Assembly: GCA_035578155.1 (NCBI GenBank)
Contig: JAPWDM010000016.1
Location: 12,444,608-12,508,607, forward strand
Length of the DNA stretch: 64,000 bases
Source: Brachynemurus nebulosus
Lineage: Eukaryota > Arthropoda > Insecta > Neuroptera > Myrmeleontidae
Direction of reading: 5' to 3'
The translations under genes and the position numbers were made by a program. Every line of letters starts with the position of its first letter. Position 1 is the first letter of the stretch. The notes below the pieces were generated by a model. It searched no databases. It saw nothing but the letters and a program-made list of their open reading frames with translations, and was not told where the DNA came from. Below are positions 1-10,307 of the stretch, one piece after another.

Positions 1-60
1 ATTCATAATTTTATCATATTTTTATCTGAAAATAGGTTTATACAGGTTTTCCTCTAAATA
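1..60 (-). repeat. Terminal-type repeat of the virus-like element, cut by the window edge
   Basis: Read on the minus strand, this segment matches sequence just downstream of the related gene copy at 30110-30180 and two segments near 9990-10040 and 10095-10130. The shared part runs from a GAGGAAAACCTGTATAAA-like start through CAGATAAAAATAT. Its presence on both sides of the gene block suggests the ends of one large element whose left terminus lies before position 1. T-rich, low-complexity sequence without a gene follows from 61 to 200. Confidence 0.55.
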
Positions 61-201
61 AAAACACTTTTTTTTTAATTTTTAATTGTATTTTTTTTTA
101 TTAAAAAAAAACACATTTTTTTATTTTTAATTTTTTTAATTTTTTTAATTTTTCTTATTTTAATAAATTTATTTAAAAGAAATATTTTACAATAAGAATG
201 T

Positions 202-714
202 TTAAATGTTATTACAATAATATTTGTATATGGATATGACATTTTCCATGGCGCATGTTGCTCCGGAATGCTGGCCGCATCGAGGGCTAGTGTATGTTGA
301 TGTTATGATTCTCAACTTGGGGCAAATTGTTATTTCTTCAAAGTTCATTATGGGCGCTGATGGTAGTAGTCGTTTCAAATAGCGCACTTTTTCTTCTCCC
401 TTCGCATAGATGATGCGAGTTCCGTGTAGATTGTTTATTAAAATGTATTGTAGTTCCTCGTATTCAATATGTCCATCCATCCAGGCGAACCCATGATGGT
501 TTTTGCGTAACCAGCGAGCTGTGCGTTGATCTTTTTCATTTAATCCGCAAAACGGTATTGGTGATTTGAAAATATAGTGTTGTAGTATATAATCTTCACC
601 ACAATTTTCTTCGGAAGAATCGAATTTCAACAGAGCTAATTCCTTTATCTAGAATTTCCCATTTGTTGAATTTGGAAATCCTTGGAAGTCAACAATTGCT
701 GCGTCGGTCTTCAT
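202..714 (-). pseudogene. D-x-Q-G-F family mobile-element protein, interrupted by a stop
   Basis: The reading frame begins with ATG at 714-712 (MKTDAAIVDFQGF) and runs to 202, about 170 codons. A TAG at 651-649 follows codon 21, where the second copy in this window has Tyr. After it the frame is open and includes HHGFAWMDG, the segment YAKGEEKVRYLKRLLPS, and a Cys/His-rich tail with CPKL, CGQHSG and CAMENV. The D-x-Q-G-F start, KE-x-A-x-L, K-G-x-E-K and Cys/His tail recall a family I remember as common beside arthropod Maverick-like and virus-like elements; its biochemical role is not settled, and a nuclease-like fold is only a guess. A TATA box lies 50 bp upstream. The related copy at 29550-30070 is broken differently, so neither is intact. 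Confidence 0.6.
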
Positions 715-737
715 TGTGCGTTGTCTAGAGCGAAACT

Positions 738-771
738 GGCTGATTTATAGTCGGATTGCGATGCTTTTATA
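738..771 (-). promoter_or_regulatory. TATA box and initiator of the D-x-Q-G-F gene
   Basis: On the minus strand TATAAAAG lies at 771-764 and an ATCAGCC initiator-like motif at 743-737, with its A 30 bp from the TATA start. This is the canonical insect core-promoter spacing. The ATG follows at 714. Confidence 0.55.
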
Positions 772-957
772 CATTTTTTGTAACAATATTCGTCAATGGA
801 TTATATTGAACCACACGGTCATGCAGTAGAAGACAGAATGCTGATGTATTCTCCGGCACCTCCTTCAACGTTTTAAATTCAATTCGAATATCCGCCGGTC
901 AACTTTTCAATGATTCGTTATCGTGTTATTTTATCGTGTAAAATCAATTAGTTTGTC

Positions 958-1031
958 GACCCCGAGTTGGTGTAGTGGTTAGCAACTCCGCTCTTATCTG
1001 GTAGATTGTGAGTTCGAAACCAACCGGGGGA
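958..1031 (+). repeat. tRNA-like sequence (tRNA pseudogene or SINE head)
   Basis: A 74-nt cloverleaf-like sequence. The A-box-like stretch is TGGTGTAGTGG and the B-box-like stretch is GAGTTCGAAACC. A D-stem GTTG/CAAC encloses GTGTAGTGGTTAG, and acceptor strands GACCCCG and CGGGGGA pair at five positions. The T-stem and anticodon stem have mismatches, so a functional tRNA is unlikely. It sits between the D-x-Q-G-F gene and the long arm. Confidence 0.5.
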
Positions 1032-1339
1032 GATTCGTCATCTACATTACTACGCCGCTCATTAGTTTATCGTAGAATTGTTGGTATTTCAGAGTTTTCA
1101 ACGAGTTGTTTAATAATTTCCTCTCGACGCTTCGCTTTACTTAGTTCTCTTAATTCTGCGTTAGAACATTGAAGAAGATTGATGTAATGATCCGTAAATT
1201 ACATACAACAGAAATATTCCGATATTTCAATATTTCCAATATTTCGTCTATAATTGAACTTGAAAAGTCTACGAACCACCTCTATAAATTCAATGGTGTT
1301 TGTTGAATAATTTTTTACTATTTTAATACACAAGTCGAC

Positions 1340-3166
1340 CAATTGGTGATCTTTGATTCCTCACAGAGCACTTTCTTGCATATGCACAAATTTTTAATAT
1401 AATTATAAATTTTACAAGTTAAAAAAGTGATCATTGCGTACCTATTTTTGTTTAAAACTATACTTAATAAAAAAAAAATTTTAAGAAAAAAACCGATCTT
1501 TTGATTTACACCGATCCCCTAAAAAGAAATCAAACTAATTTTTGATATTATACCTTAAACTTGATGTATATATAAAAATTCCATTTACAATTATGGTACA
1601 CCATATATACTCGTAAATTTTACAAAAATGTATCACTCTGTACATTTTTTTTAAATCTGTGTGCATATTCTTTGATGTTATTTAATCAGCTAAATCTTTA
1701 ATCAACTAAATCAGCTAAAATTGTTACATACTTACGTTATAAATATCTAAGTGTGTATTTTTCTTTTAAATATATAACTTATAAATAGTCATGGATACTT
1801 TATTATAACTGTAATCACGCGATATCATGTTATAAAATACATAAGAATTTACTCATTTAATGTAAAAATATTTGGTCATCAACAATTAAATAAAAACGAA
1901 TTTTTTTAAAATATATATAGTAATATAATATTTCGCATATATACAGTACTCTGTTAAAAGTATGGGTTTCTACACCGTTAAAAAACATATATTTTACAAT
2001 ATCAATATATTGTAAAAAATCATATTTCTTAATATTTTTTAAAACTGAATATGTAATATCAAGAATTTAAAACAGTTTTGAAACATTAATTTCTCCTCAT
2101 AATATTTTTCTAGTCTTAAATTAATAGCACAATGTTCCATATATTTTAAGAAAATTTTCCTTTTAATATTTTATAACTTATCTAAAAAATTTATAGCTAT
2201 TTTTATCAAAAAATTTATTACTTGCTATTGTTAAAAAATTAGTTAAATATATCTATAGGTATTAAGTGACCCCTAGTTTTTGTGAAAGACGGTAGTAATA
2301 GCAATTCATCTTAAATACGAAATTATTTTATCAATGCTAAATAAGCGTTTTTTTTCTCATATTATCATACTCCAATATATTGTATATTATTATAATTTAT
2401 AAAAATGTGTTTTATTTATTAAAAAATTTAGCAAAATTTTAAATAATATCGCGTCAAAATAATATTCAGAAGTCAATAAAAGACAATAGCAGTAAATTTA
2501 TTAAGATAACTATAAATAAATATTAATCTAATGTTGAAATATTTATTAACAAATAGTACTGCTTAGTAGAAAATTAGGTACCTATTGTTTTGTTTTCAAA
2601 TTTACCTTTTTGCAATTAAAGAAAATTTTAGTAACTATCGATACCTATATAAAACGATACCCATAAAAGACAAGCATGCTCTGATCTCAACAATTTTTTC
2701 CCATGTTAAATTCGTATGTTCTTACTTCGCTGAAACTTATTATGTTTATATATTCCCCCAATATTTTCTACCATAAACAATAGTTATAGTAAGCTAGGTA
2801 GGTATTGAATAAGTATTTTTTGTTTGTTAATTTATTGATGATAGAGAAAAAAAAATTTATGTTTTTATAGACAGTGAAATACTTTTAAACTATTTTTTGC
2901 AGTTTAATTTTGTAAAAACACCTAAAAATTATCAGTCACAGACAAATATTTCTAAGCAAACGAATTGAAAATGTAATTTTATATCATAAGAATAAATGCG
3001 TATATATAGGGTGGACAGTAAATAACTCTCATAATTTTTAAAGAGCGGATGAAAACTTTAATTTGGATTACGAAATTTTATTTTTTTTTTCCGGAGTTAA
3101 GCTGCATTCAATTAATTAACCCTTTCCTGCACAGCAGTTTTACATCATTATTGTTCAACGATACTT
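1340..3166 (+). repeat. Left arm of a 7.9 kb long-inverted-repeat element
   Basis: This 1.83 kb segment is repeated in inverted orientation at 7373-9207 with few differences over its whole length. The outer end reads CAATTGGTGATCTTTGATTC and the inner end reaches CGATACTT. No clear target duplication is visible outside the arms. A 63-codon open frame (2585-2776) occurs in both arms but has no recognisable features. The arms enclose the zinc-finger genes. Near the inner end is TTAA followed by CCCTTTCCTGCACAGCAG, a piggyBac-like configuration. Confidence 0.85.
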
Positions 3167-3476
3167 TATTTTTTTTCGCTCAAATTTAAACACGTTTTGT
3201 GAATATTTGAAAATATAATTTTATTTTTAAAAGTTATAATAATATCTACAAGAAAGACTTTTTGGAATGCAAACGATTAACCTTGAAAATAGCTTACTCA
3301 GCACACTCCGCACATTTTTTACATATGGAATCGTCGCCGCTTTGAAATGCAACATGTTTGAGCAAGTAAATGTATACATTGTGTATGCTAATGCAGTAAA
3401 ATTATTGCATCATATTGTGCAATCAAGCTTGTTGTAACTTGCTAACATCTGTATGATGTAATAAATGAAAAAAGGA

Positions 3477-3743
3477 TATAAATACGCGTGATAAAACTTT
3501 TTTAAAACCATTACGTCTTCTGATTTCATAAAGTACAGTGTGCTTCGTGTCATCATATCGTATTTTGCGAATTTTTAAAGTTAGCTTTTTATTTCAAAGT
3601 TTAATTTCATAAATTTTATTACATTTTTTTTTTTAATATTGGTGAGTAAGAAACATTTAATAATAATTTCTATTTTGAAATTATTATTACTAATTTTTGT
3701 ATGCAACAACTTAAAACTAAAACAATATTTTTTGTGAATTTAG
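3477..3743 (+). promoter_or_regulatory. Candidate TATA box and 5' intron of the first zinc-finger gene
   Basis: TATAAATA begins at 3477, and a weak initiator CCATTAC lies about 30 bp on. At 3639-3648 is GGTGAGTAAG, a near-perfect splice donor, and at 3737-3743 AATTTAG, a plausible acceptor, giving an intron of about 102 bp. If spliced, the ATG at 3701 would be removed and the first exon has no ATG; translation would then start inside finger 1. Use of the intron is therefore uncertain. Confidence 0.35.
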
Positions 3744-4657
3744 GAAAAATAGCCTTATTCAACTGCGAAATGTGCCCAGCAGGATTCAACCGTCGAGACA
3801 ACTTAGCGCGGCATATGAAGACGAAACATGGCGACAATGGCTCATCTTTTAAATGCGGTCGGTGTGGGGTCATGTTTACGAGAATGGATAGTTTACATCA
3901 TCATGTGAAGAAATTCCATTCAACAGCTGTATTGTGCGATTACTGCGGCGAATATGTTGAAGGTGATCTGGAGCGGCATATGGCTAATAAACATGGACAA
4001 CCCGCAACCAGCGTCGAACCTAATCATGAGCGGCCCTCAACCAGCGGCGGTCATGTTTCGAAAAAGCGCGCAGCCGGTGAACAACATGGCAGCCCATCTA
4101 AAAAACCAAAGGCGGATCGGGGTACCAGACGTTGCGAAGTATGCGTTGCGGATATACCGATTTCAACATTTAATGGACATTTACGTAGTGCGGCCCACAA
4201 AAATAAATTATGTCGCGGTACCGGAAACGTAAATGTGGAAACGATTAACAGCGCGTTCAAAACCAGAATAATCAGCTACCGGGTGAAGAGTTCCGAGTAC
4301 TTCCAGTCCATTGAAGAATTTTTACAAGAAATTAAAGAAAATGTACTACAGCTGCTGCATATGGAACTGGCGAAGCATACGTCATTTAAAACAAATTTCG
4401 AGTTATTCGGTCTGTATGCAAAATTCGACAAGGACGATAATTTACTGCTGGATTTGAAGTCGTTCAACACCAGAAATGTTCCTGTTTGCGAATCCACCAA
4501 CATGGAGGAAATTTATCAAAACATGGCGTCGACTGTAGTGCGCAAGAGCGAAGAATTCCAGGAACGAGACAGCGGCTGGTCGCTTTTGGAAGTCCGACAT
4601 TTGGAAGTCAACATAAATAAATATAATCCACTTCGGGTTTTTTATAAAACCTCATAA
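3701..4657 (+). CDS. C2H2 zinc-finger protein, N-terminal part of a larger mobile-element protein
   Basis: An open frame of 318 codons. Three fingers are visible (C22/C25/H38/H43, C52/C55/H68/H73, C79/C82/H93/H98), then a Ser/Thr/Lys-rich linker with nuclear-localisation-like KKRAAGEQ and SKKPKADRG, then a fourth finger (C145/C148/H160/H166). Residues 180-312 contain FELFGLYAKF, LDLKSFNTRN and a closing ERDSGW plus VNINKYNPLR. From memory, that module occurs in long insect, mite and Hydra element proteins that continue into a protein-primed family B DNA polymerase; this rests on recall. Here the frame stops nine codons after the ERDSGW-INKYNPLR module and a minisatellite follows, so the protein is truncated or is a stand-alone DNA-binding derivative. 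I chose ATG 3701 as the only ATG upstream of finger 1. Confidence 0.7.
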   Translation: MQQLKTKTIFFVNLGKIALFNCEMCPAGFNRRDNLARHMKTKHGDNGSSFKCGRCGVMFTRMDSLHHHVKKFHSTAVLCDYCGEYVEGDLERHMANKHGQPATSVEPNHERPSTSGGHVSKKRAAGEQHGSPSKKPKADRGTRRCEVCVADIPISTFNGHLRSAAHKNKLCRGTGNVNVETINSAFKTRIISYRVKSSEYFQSIEEFLQEIKENVLQLLHMELAKHTSFKTNFELFGLYAKFDKDDNLLLDLKSFNTRNVPVCESTNMEEIYQNMASTVVRKSEEFQERDSGWSLLEVRHLEVNINKYNPLRVFYKTS

Positions 4658-4723
4658 TCCTTCTCATAGTACTAGTGCCATCGGTCATACTCGTATATTC
4701 CCAATAAGTTAACCGTTGCTATT

Positions 4724-5738
4724 TACACCAAATGACACCAAAATGCACCAAAGGTGCACCAAATGACACCAAACTGCACCAAATGACACCAAAATGCACC
4801 AAAATGGCACCAAACTGCACCAAAATGACACCAAATGCACCAAATGACACCAAAATGCAACAAAATGACACCAAATGACACCAAACTGCACCAAAATGAC
4901 ACGAAACTGCCCCAAATGGCACCAAAATGCACCAAAGGTGCGCCAAATGACACCAAAATGCACCAAAATGACACCAAACTGCACCAAATGACACCAAAAT
5001 GATACCAAACTGCACCAAATGACACCAAAATGCACCAAAATAACACCAAAATGATACCAAACTGCACCAAATGACACCAAAATGCACCAAAATGACACCA
5101 AACTGCACCAAAATGACACCAAATGACACCAAACTGCACCAAATGACACCAAAATGATACCAAACTGCACCAAATGACACCAAAATGCACCAAAATGACA
5201 CCAAATGACACCAAACTGCACCAAATGACACCAAAATGCACCAAAGGTGCGCCAAATGACACCAAAATGCACCAAAATGACACCAAAATGACTCCAAACT
5301 GCACCAAATGACACCAAACTGCACCAAAAGACACCAAAATGCACCAAATGACACCAAACTGCACCAAATGACACCAAAATGCACCGAAATGACACCAAAC
5401 TGCACCAAAATGACACCAAATGCACCAAAGGTACACCAAATGACACCAAAATGCACCAAAATGACACCAAATGACACCAAACTGCACCAAATGACACCAA
5501 AATGCACCAAAGGTGCGCCAAACGACACCAAAATGCACCAAAATGACACCAAAATGCACCAAAATGACGCCAAACTACACCAAATGACACCAAACTGCAC
5601 CAAAAGACACCAAAATGATACCAAACTGCACCAAATGACACCAAAATGCACCAAAATAACACCAAAATGATACCAAACTGCACCAAATGACACCAAATTG
5701 ACACCAAACTGCACCAAACTGCACATCAAATTACACCG
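4724..5738 (+). repeat. Minisatellite of 10-11 bp CACCAAAATG units
   Basis: About 95 head-to-tail units of 10 or 11 bp, variants of CACCAAATGA, CACCAAAATG and CACCAAACTG, with occasional CACCAAAGGTG(C) units at irregular intervals. Higher-order blocks (for example the segments around 5030-5090 and 5640-5690) recur nearly unchanged, which indicates block duplication. All three minus-strand frames stay open over most of the array, a consequence of the unit sequence and not evidence of coding. The array begins about 70 bp after the first zinc-finger frame and ends about 150 bp before the next gene. Confidence 0.95.
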
Positions 5739-5793
5739 AAAACAAATTCTAAAATGCACCAGTTTCTGTGCTGCTTTACTGTTGGCGTTACTT

Positions 5794-5854
5794 TACGTCA
5801 ATTCTGCTCTGGTTGTATTATATAAGATCATGTCGATATAAAAACTAATCAGTG
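5794..5854 (+). promoter_or_regulatory. Core promoter of the second zinc-finger gene
   Basis: TATATAAG at 5819-5826 is followed by the initiator TCAGTG at 5849-5854, 32 bp from TATA to the initiator A. A TTACGTCAA motif (CRE/ATF-like) lies upstream near 5794. The ATG is at 5890, giving a leader of about 40 nt. Confidence 0.65.
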
Positions 5855-5889
5855 TTATGTTATAAATCGAACTATTCACATCTATCAAA

Positions 5890-7023
5890 ATGTTTAATTG
5901 TATACGTTGTGACAAGACATTTTCGCGGAGAAGTTCTCTTTTACGTCATATGAAAAGAAGAGTGCATGCTCAGGAACATCAAACAAACAATAATGACCAG
6001 ATCGCAAATAATCAGTTTGAATATACCACGGTAAATAATGGGACACAAGTGAACAGCGCGGAGAACAGGAGACAAAGTGAATCGTCAAAATCTAATGATG
6101 AAAATGATGATAATGAAACCGAATATAGTTTTGAAGCAAGAAATGAAGAAAAGGAAGATAAAGCACCAGTATTTCAAAATCAACACGAAAATGATACAGA
6201 TCTATCTAAAAGAAACTTGAATACTTTTGATGAAAGTATGATGGCTGCAGCAGAAGCAATCAGAAGTAAATTCCACGCTTTAAAAAACTCGCATAATATT
6301 CTACAATCGGTAAATGTCGAAGATAATCGATCTGATGAACAAAAGCATTTACCATCGCCTGATAACTACAAAGAAACAAGTTTTACTCCAAAGATAGCTG
6401 GTCTCTTACAAACTGCTCTAGACATATTAATGGTCAAAGAGCTTCAGAACGCATGCGCAAAGGATGAAGAACAAGAAGATAAAAATTCGGAAGAAAAGGA
6501 ACAACCTTCAACATCTAATTCAATAAATGGAGAAGCTAAACGTTTCAAATATGATGATGAAAATGCTAATCTTCATAATGGCCATTCGAAACCTGTTGAT
6601 GAAGAAGAATATTTTGATGACCCGAACCATTTAGTTGATGAACTAAGAAGTTTAGCGACTCAGACGCAAATTGGAGAAGAAATGGTTAATACTGTGTGCA
6701 ATTTAATGGAAAGGAGTCATATTATAAATCCCAGCTTCGCGGATTATATCGAAGACGAGAAAAAACGAAGTCATTTTAATAATTTAAAGGAAAGTGACAT
6801 TGGAAAGCGGATTATCTCAATAACCAGGGAATTGGAAAAGCATGATATTATTGAACCAGTGTTAAAATATGTATCCAATGATGATGAAAAAACATCTGCT
6901 AGCGATAGCGAAGATACTGCGAGCGAAGGAGAAGCTGATGATGACGAGAATACAGTCGCCAACGATAGTGATGAAAAAATTTCGGGTGAAGGGTTATACT
7001 TAAGGCCCTATAGGAGATATTAA
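5890..7023 (+). CDS. Acidic protein with a single N-terminal C2H2 finger
   Basis: An intact frame of 377 codons starting MFNCIRC. One C2H2 finger occupies residues 4-26 (C4, C7, H20, H26), followed by basic MKRRVH. The rest is mostly hydrophilic and Asp/Glu/Asn/Ser-rich (NDENDDNETEY, EDTASEGEADDDENT), with helical-looking segments at about 115-130 (DESMMAAAEAIRSKFHALK), 165-185 and 240-315. The end is basic and aromatic (LYLRPYRRY). I do not recognise the family. The finger resembles finger 1 of the neighbouring gene (FNC-x2-C and RRxxLxRHMK), so the two may share an origin. Size and intactness, while other frames here are broken, suggest it was functional recently. A DNA-binding regulator or structural nucleoprotein are both possible. 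Confidence 0.7.
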   Translation: MFNCIRCDKTFSRRSSLLRHMKRRVHAQEHQTNNNDQIANNQFEYTTVNNGTQVNSAENRRQSESSKSNDENDDNETEYSFEARNEEKEDKAPVFQNQHENDTDLSKRNLNTFDESMMAAAEAIRSKFHALKNSHNILQSVNVEDNRSDEQKHLPSPDNYKETSFTPKIAGLLQTALDILMVKELQNACAKDEEQEDKNSEEKEQPSTSNSINGEAKRFKYDDENANLHNGHSKPVDEEEYFDDPNHLVDELRSLATQTQIGEEMVNTVCNLMERSHIINPSFADYIEDEKKRSHFNNLKESDIGKRIISITRELEKHDIIEPVLKYVSNDDEKTSASDSEDTASEGEADDDENTVANDSDEKISGEGLYLRPYRRY

Positions 7024-7372
7024 AATAAGCTATCAGCATTTAATAAGTTGTTAAAAAAAAATCTTTGTAACTTTTCCAATAGCTATATGTTAATTATTTT
7101 AAAATTATGTGAGTGTTGTTATTTCTTACATACCACAGTCCTTAATTCTAGTAATTCGTTAAAAAAGATCACCGAAATGATTGTTCTTACAACGAACTAT
7201 GTAATGTGTATTTTTTAAGCTATTAAAATAGGTAATGTTTTTGCTTGCTCCTGAATATAGGCAATTAAATCGCATTGTCCTATTAACATTCTGATGCGAT
7301 AGAACATATGTGTAAACTATGTAATTCTTGCCAATAAGTATTCAGCCATATTATTAATGATTTGCTAATTTG
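7024..7372. other. 3' flank of the second zinc-finger gene
   Basis: AT-rich sequence without an open frame. I see no strong AATAAA; near-matches such as AATTAAA at 7262 could serve as a polyadenylation signal. Confidence 0.4.
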
Positions 7373-9207
7373 AAGTATCGTTTGAACAGTAATGATCTAA
7401 AACTGCTGTGCAGGAAAGGGTTAATTAATTGAATGCAGCTTAACTCCGGAAAAAAAAAATAAAATTTCGTAATCCAAAATTAAAGTTTTCATCCGCTCTT
7501 TAAAAATTATGAGAGTTATTTACTGTCCACCCTATATATACGCATTTATTCTTATGATATAAAATTACATTTTCAATTCGTTTGCTTAGAAATATTTGTC
7601 TGTGACTGATAATTTTTAGGTGTTTTTACAAAATTAAACTGCAAAAAATAGTTTAAAAGTATTTCACTGTCTATAAAAACATAAATTTTTTTTTCTCTAT
7701 CATCAATAAATTAACAAACAAAAAATACTTATTCAATACCTACCTAGCTTGCTATAACTATTGTTTATGGTAGAAAATATTGGGGGAATATATAAACATA
7801 ATAAGTTTCAGCGAAGTAAGAACATACGAATTTAACATGGGAAAAAATTGTTGAGATCAGAGCATGCTTGTTTTTTATGGGTATCGTTTTATATAGGTAT
7901 CGATAGTTACTAAAATTTTCTTTAATTGCAAAAAGGTAAATTTGAAAACAAAACAATAGGTGCCTAATTTTCTACTAAGCAGTACTATTTGTTAATAAAT
8001 ATTTCAACATTAGATTAATATTTATTTATAGTTATCTTAATAAATTTACTGCTATTGTCTTTTATTGACTTCTGAATATTATTTTGACGCGATATTATTT
8101 AAAATTTTGCTAAATTTTTTAATAAATAAAACACATTTTTATAAATTATAATAATATACAATATATTGGAGTATGATAATATGAGAAAAAAAAAACGCTT
8201 ATTTAGCATTGATAAAATAATTTCGTATTTAAGATGAATTGCTATTAGCACCGTCTTTTACAAAAACTAGGGGTCACTTAATACCTATAGATATATTTAA
8301 CTAATTTTTTAACAATAGCAAGTAATAAATTTTTTGATAAAAATAGCTATAAATTTTTTAGATAAGTTATAAAATATTAAAAGAAAAATTTTCTTAAAAT
8401 ATATGGAACATTGTGCTATTAATTTAAGACAAAAAAAATATTATGAGGAGAAATTAATGTTTCAAAACTGTTTTAAATTCTTGATATTACATATTCAGTT
8501 TCAAAAATATTAAGAAATATGATTTTTTACAATATATTGATATTGTAAAATATATGTTTTTTAACGGTGTAGAAACCCGTACTTTTAACAGAGTACTGTA
8601 TATATGCGAAATATTATATTACTATATACATATATTTTTAAAAAATTCGTTTTTATTTAATTGTTGATAATCAAATATTTTTACATTAAATGAGTAAATT
8701 CTTATGTATTTTATAACATGATATCGCGTGATTACAGCTATAGTAAAGTAATCATGAGTATTTCTAAGTTATATATTATTTAAAAGAAAAATACACACTT
8801 AGATATTTATAACGTAAGTATGTAACAATTTTAGCTGATTTAGTTGATTAAAGATTTAGCTGATTAAATAACATCAAAGAATATGCACACAGATTTAAAA
8901 AATGTACAGAGTGATACATTTTTGTAAAATTTACGAGTATCTATGGTGTACCATAATTGTAAATGGAATTTTTATATATACATCAAGTTTAAGATATAAT
9001 ATCAAAAATTAGTTTGATTTCTCTTTAGGGGATCGGTGTAAATCAAAAGATCGGTTTTTTTTCTTAAAATTTTTTTTTATTAAGTATAGTTTTAAACAAA
9101 AATAGGTACGCAATGATCACTTTTTTAACTTGTAAAATTTATAATTATATTAAAAATTTGTGCATATGCAAGAAAGTGCTCTGTGAGGAATCAAAGATCA
9201 CCAATTG
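7373..9207 (-). repeat. Right arm of the 7.9 kb long-inverted-repeat element
   Basis: Inverted copy of 1340-3166. It shares the inner GGGTTAATTAATTG palindrome edge and the outer GATCACCAATTG end. Differences are scattered single-base changes and small indels, more than expected for a very recent insertion but fewer than in the separate fragment at 28166-29069. Confidence 0.85.
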
Positions 9208-9305
9208 AATTTGTAATTTTTATTAAATATATGTAAAAATTGGTACAATATTGAAATTTTTAAAATACATAGTACAATTAAATAATACATTTTGAAGAGA
9301 ATAAA

Positions 9306-9704
9306 TTACAAAATTCGCCATTCAGCACCCCCAACGATTTCAAGAAGATCCAACGTTTTGAATTGCAATTTATGAGTTAGTCCAATGGGTCCATTATTCA
9401 TAATACCAAGTTTTGGATTGCTTTGCAACGATGCCAGCATCTGCTCGTTCAAATTGTCAAATCTCGCTGGTAACGAAATGTATCCAATTTCCAATTCCAA
9501 TATTGTCTTCATTTTCGATGAATCGAATTTCGATGGTAGTTGACTGACTCCCATTATTTTATATACTTTTCCAATTTCCATATCAGAAAGTTTAATCCAT
9601 CGTTTAACAGCGCCAAGATGATTCAATTCGTCCACAAAATTTCCAGCCATTTTTTGAATTAAGTCTCTGTTTCCAGATGAAGCACCAGCAGTAATGGATT
9701 CCAT
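9306..9704 (-). CDS. Small mobile-element protein, possibly a nucleic-acid-binding accessory protein
   Basis: An intact frame of about 132 codons on the minus strand. I place the start at ATG 9704 (MESITAGAS), the first ATG after the promoter. The middle has W-I-K-L-S-D-M-E-I-G-K-V-Y-K-I, then a hydrophobic stretch ending in ISLPARFDNL. The pattern W-x-P/K-L..G..Y.I...LP.R(F/Y) recalls small proteins seen beside insect Maverick-like and virus-like elements, sometimes guessed to be single-strand-binding OB folds. I cannot confirm the function. A strong promoter, intact frame and convergent position next to the zinc-finger block suggest it belongs to the same element. Confidence 0.55.
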   Translation of the reverse strand: MESITAGASSGNRDLIQKMAGNFVDELNHLGAVKRWIKLSDMEIGKVYKIMGVSQLPSKFDSSKMKTILELEIGYISLPARFDNLNEQMLASLQSNPKLGIMNNGPIGLTHKLQFKTLDLLEIVGGAEWRIL

Positions 9705-9797
9705 TGTTGGCAACAATTAACTCTTAACACACAACAATTGAAAATTCACAACAATAAGGTTTAATGTTTTTTTCACTAAAGTTTCGAACAAAATTGT

Positions 9798-9855
9798 AAC
9801 TGATGAAATTCTGTCGCGTCCTTTTTATAGCAGAAAAAATAGTATGGTGACGTCA
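9798..9855 (-). promoter_or_regulatory. CRE-TATA-initiator promoter of the small element gene
   Basis: On the minus strand a palindromic TGACGTCA (9855-9848) precedes TATAAAAAG (9829-9821) and the initiator TCAGTT (9803-9798). TATA to initiator A is 28 bp. The ATG follows at 9704. Confidence 0.7.
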
Positions 9856-9906
9856 GCTGTCACACTTTATGTAGCCATACAGGTTAAAACCTGCTGCTTC
9901 ATTTTC

Positions 9907-10092
9907 GCATATTAGACAGAAATCTTCGCTATTTGATATCAGTTTACCTTTAGTGACGTCAGCTGGCAATTTATACAAGTTTAAACCTGTTTTCAGATAA
10001 AAATATACAATCATATGATAAAATTCATTTTTGCATATTAGAGAGAAATCTTCGCTGTTTGATATCAGTTTACCTTTAGTGACGTCAGCTGA
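9907..10092. repeat. Tandem pair of CRE-containing 56-bp units
   Basis: Two copies, at about 9911-9966 and 10037-10092, of a unit running from ATTAGACAGAAATCTTCGCT through TTACCTTTAG to TGACGTCAGCTG, offset by 126 bp. With the promoter-proximal copy at 9848 this puts three TGACGTCAGCTG motifs in 240 bp upstream of the minus-strand gene. Between them lies the CAGATAAAAATAT terminal-type repeat also found at 1-60 and 30150. Confidence 0.65.
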
Positions 10093-10129
10093 CAGTTTAA
10101 GCCTGTTTTCAGATAAAAATATTATAAAA

Positions 10130-10305
10130 TTATGAAAGCAAGGCCATCTTTTAATGGCTAGTTTAACTATCAAAAAAAGGTTTTCGATGCAATCTATTGA
10201 CAATTTTTCAAACTTACACACAGGAATCCAGACTAGCAACGCCATCTAGTAGCGAATTCACAGGCTCGAAGGTGGCTGCGCCATCTGTTAGGGAATTTTT
10301 CAGTT
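10130..10305 (+). repeat. GCCATCT-rich terminal repeat of the virus-like element
   Basis: This matches 30220-30385 closely: TTAGTTTAACTATCAAAAA, then TTGACAATTTTTCAAACTTA, then several GCCATCT motifs. In both places it lies between element sequence and the TTAGG-like repeat, so it probably marks an element end. Confidence 0.55.
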
Positions 10306-10307
10306 CT

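Noticed and set aside
4724..5738. CRISPR-like regular array
   Set aside because: Units are contiguous 10-11 bp variants with no spacers, in a eukaryotic element.
4709..5759. Long minus-strand and shorter plus-strand open frames over the minisatellite
   Set aside because: All minus frames are open because the 10-11 bp unit contains no stop in any of them; the repetitive Trp/Cys/Phe/His peptides are a byproduct.
2585..7956. Matching 63-codon frames in both long arms (2585-2776 and 7765-7956)
   Set aside because: Short, identical because the arms are duplicates, and without promoter or recognisable motif.
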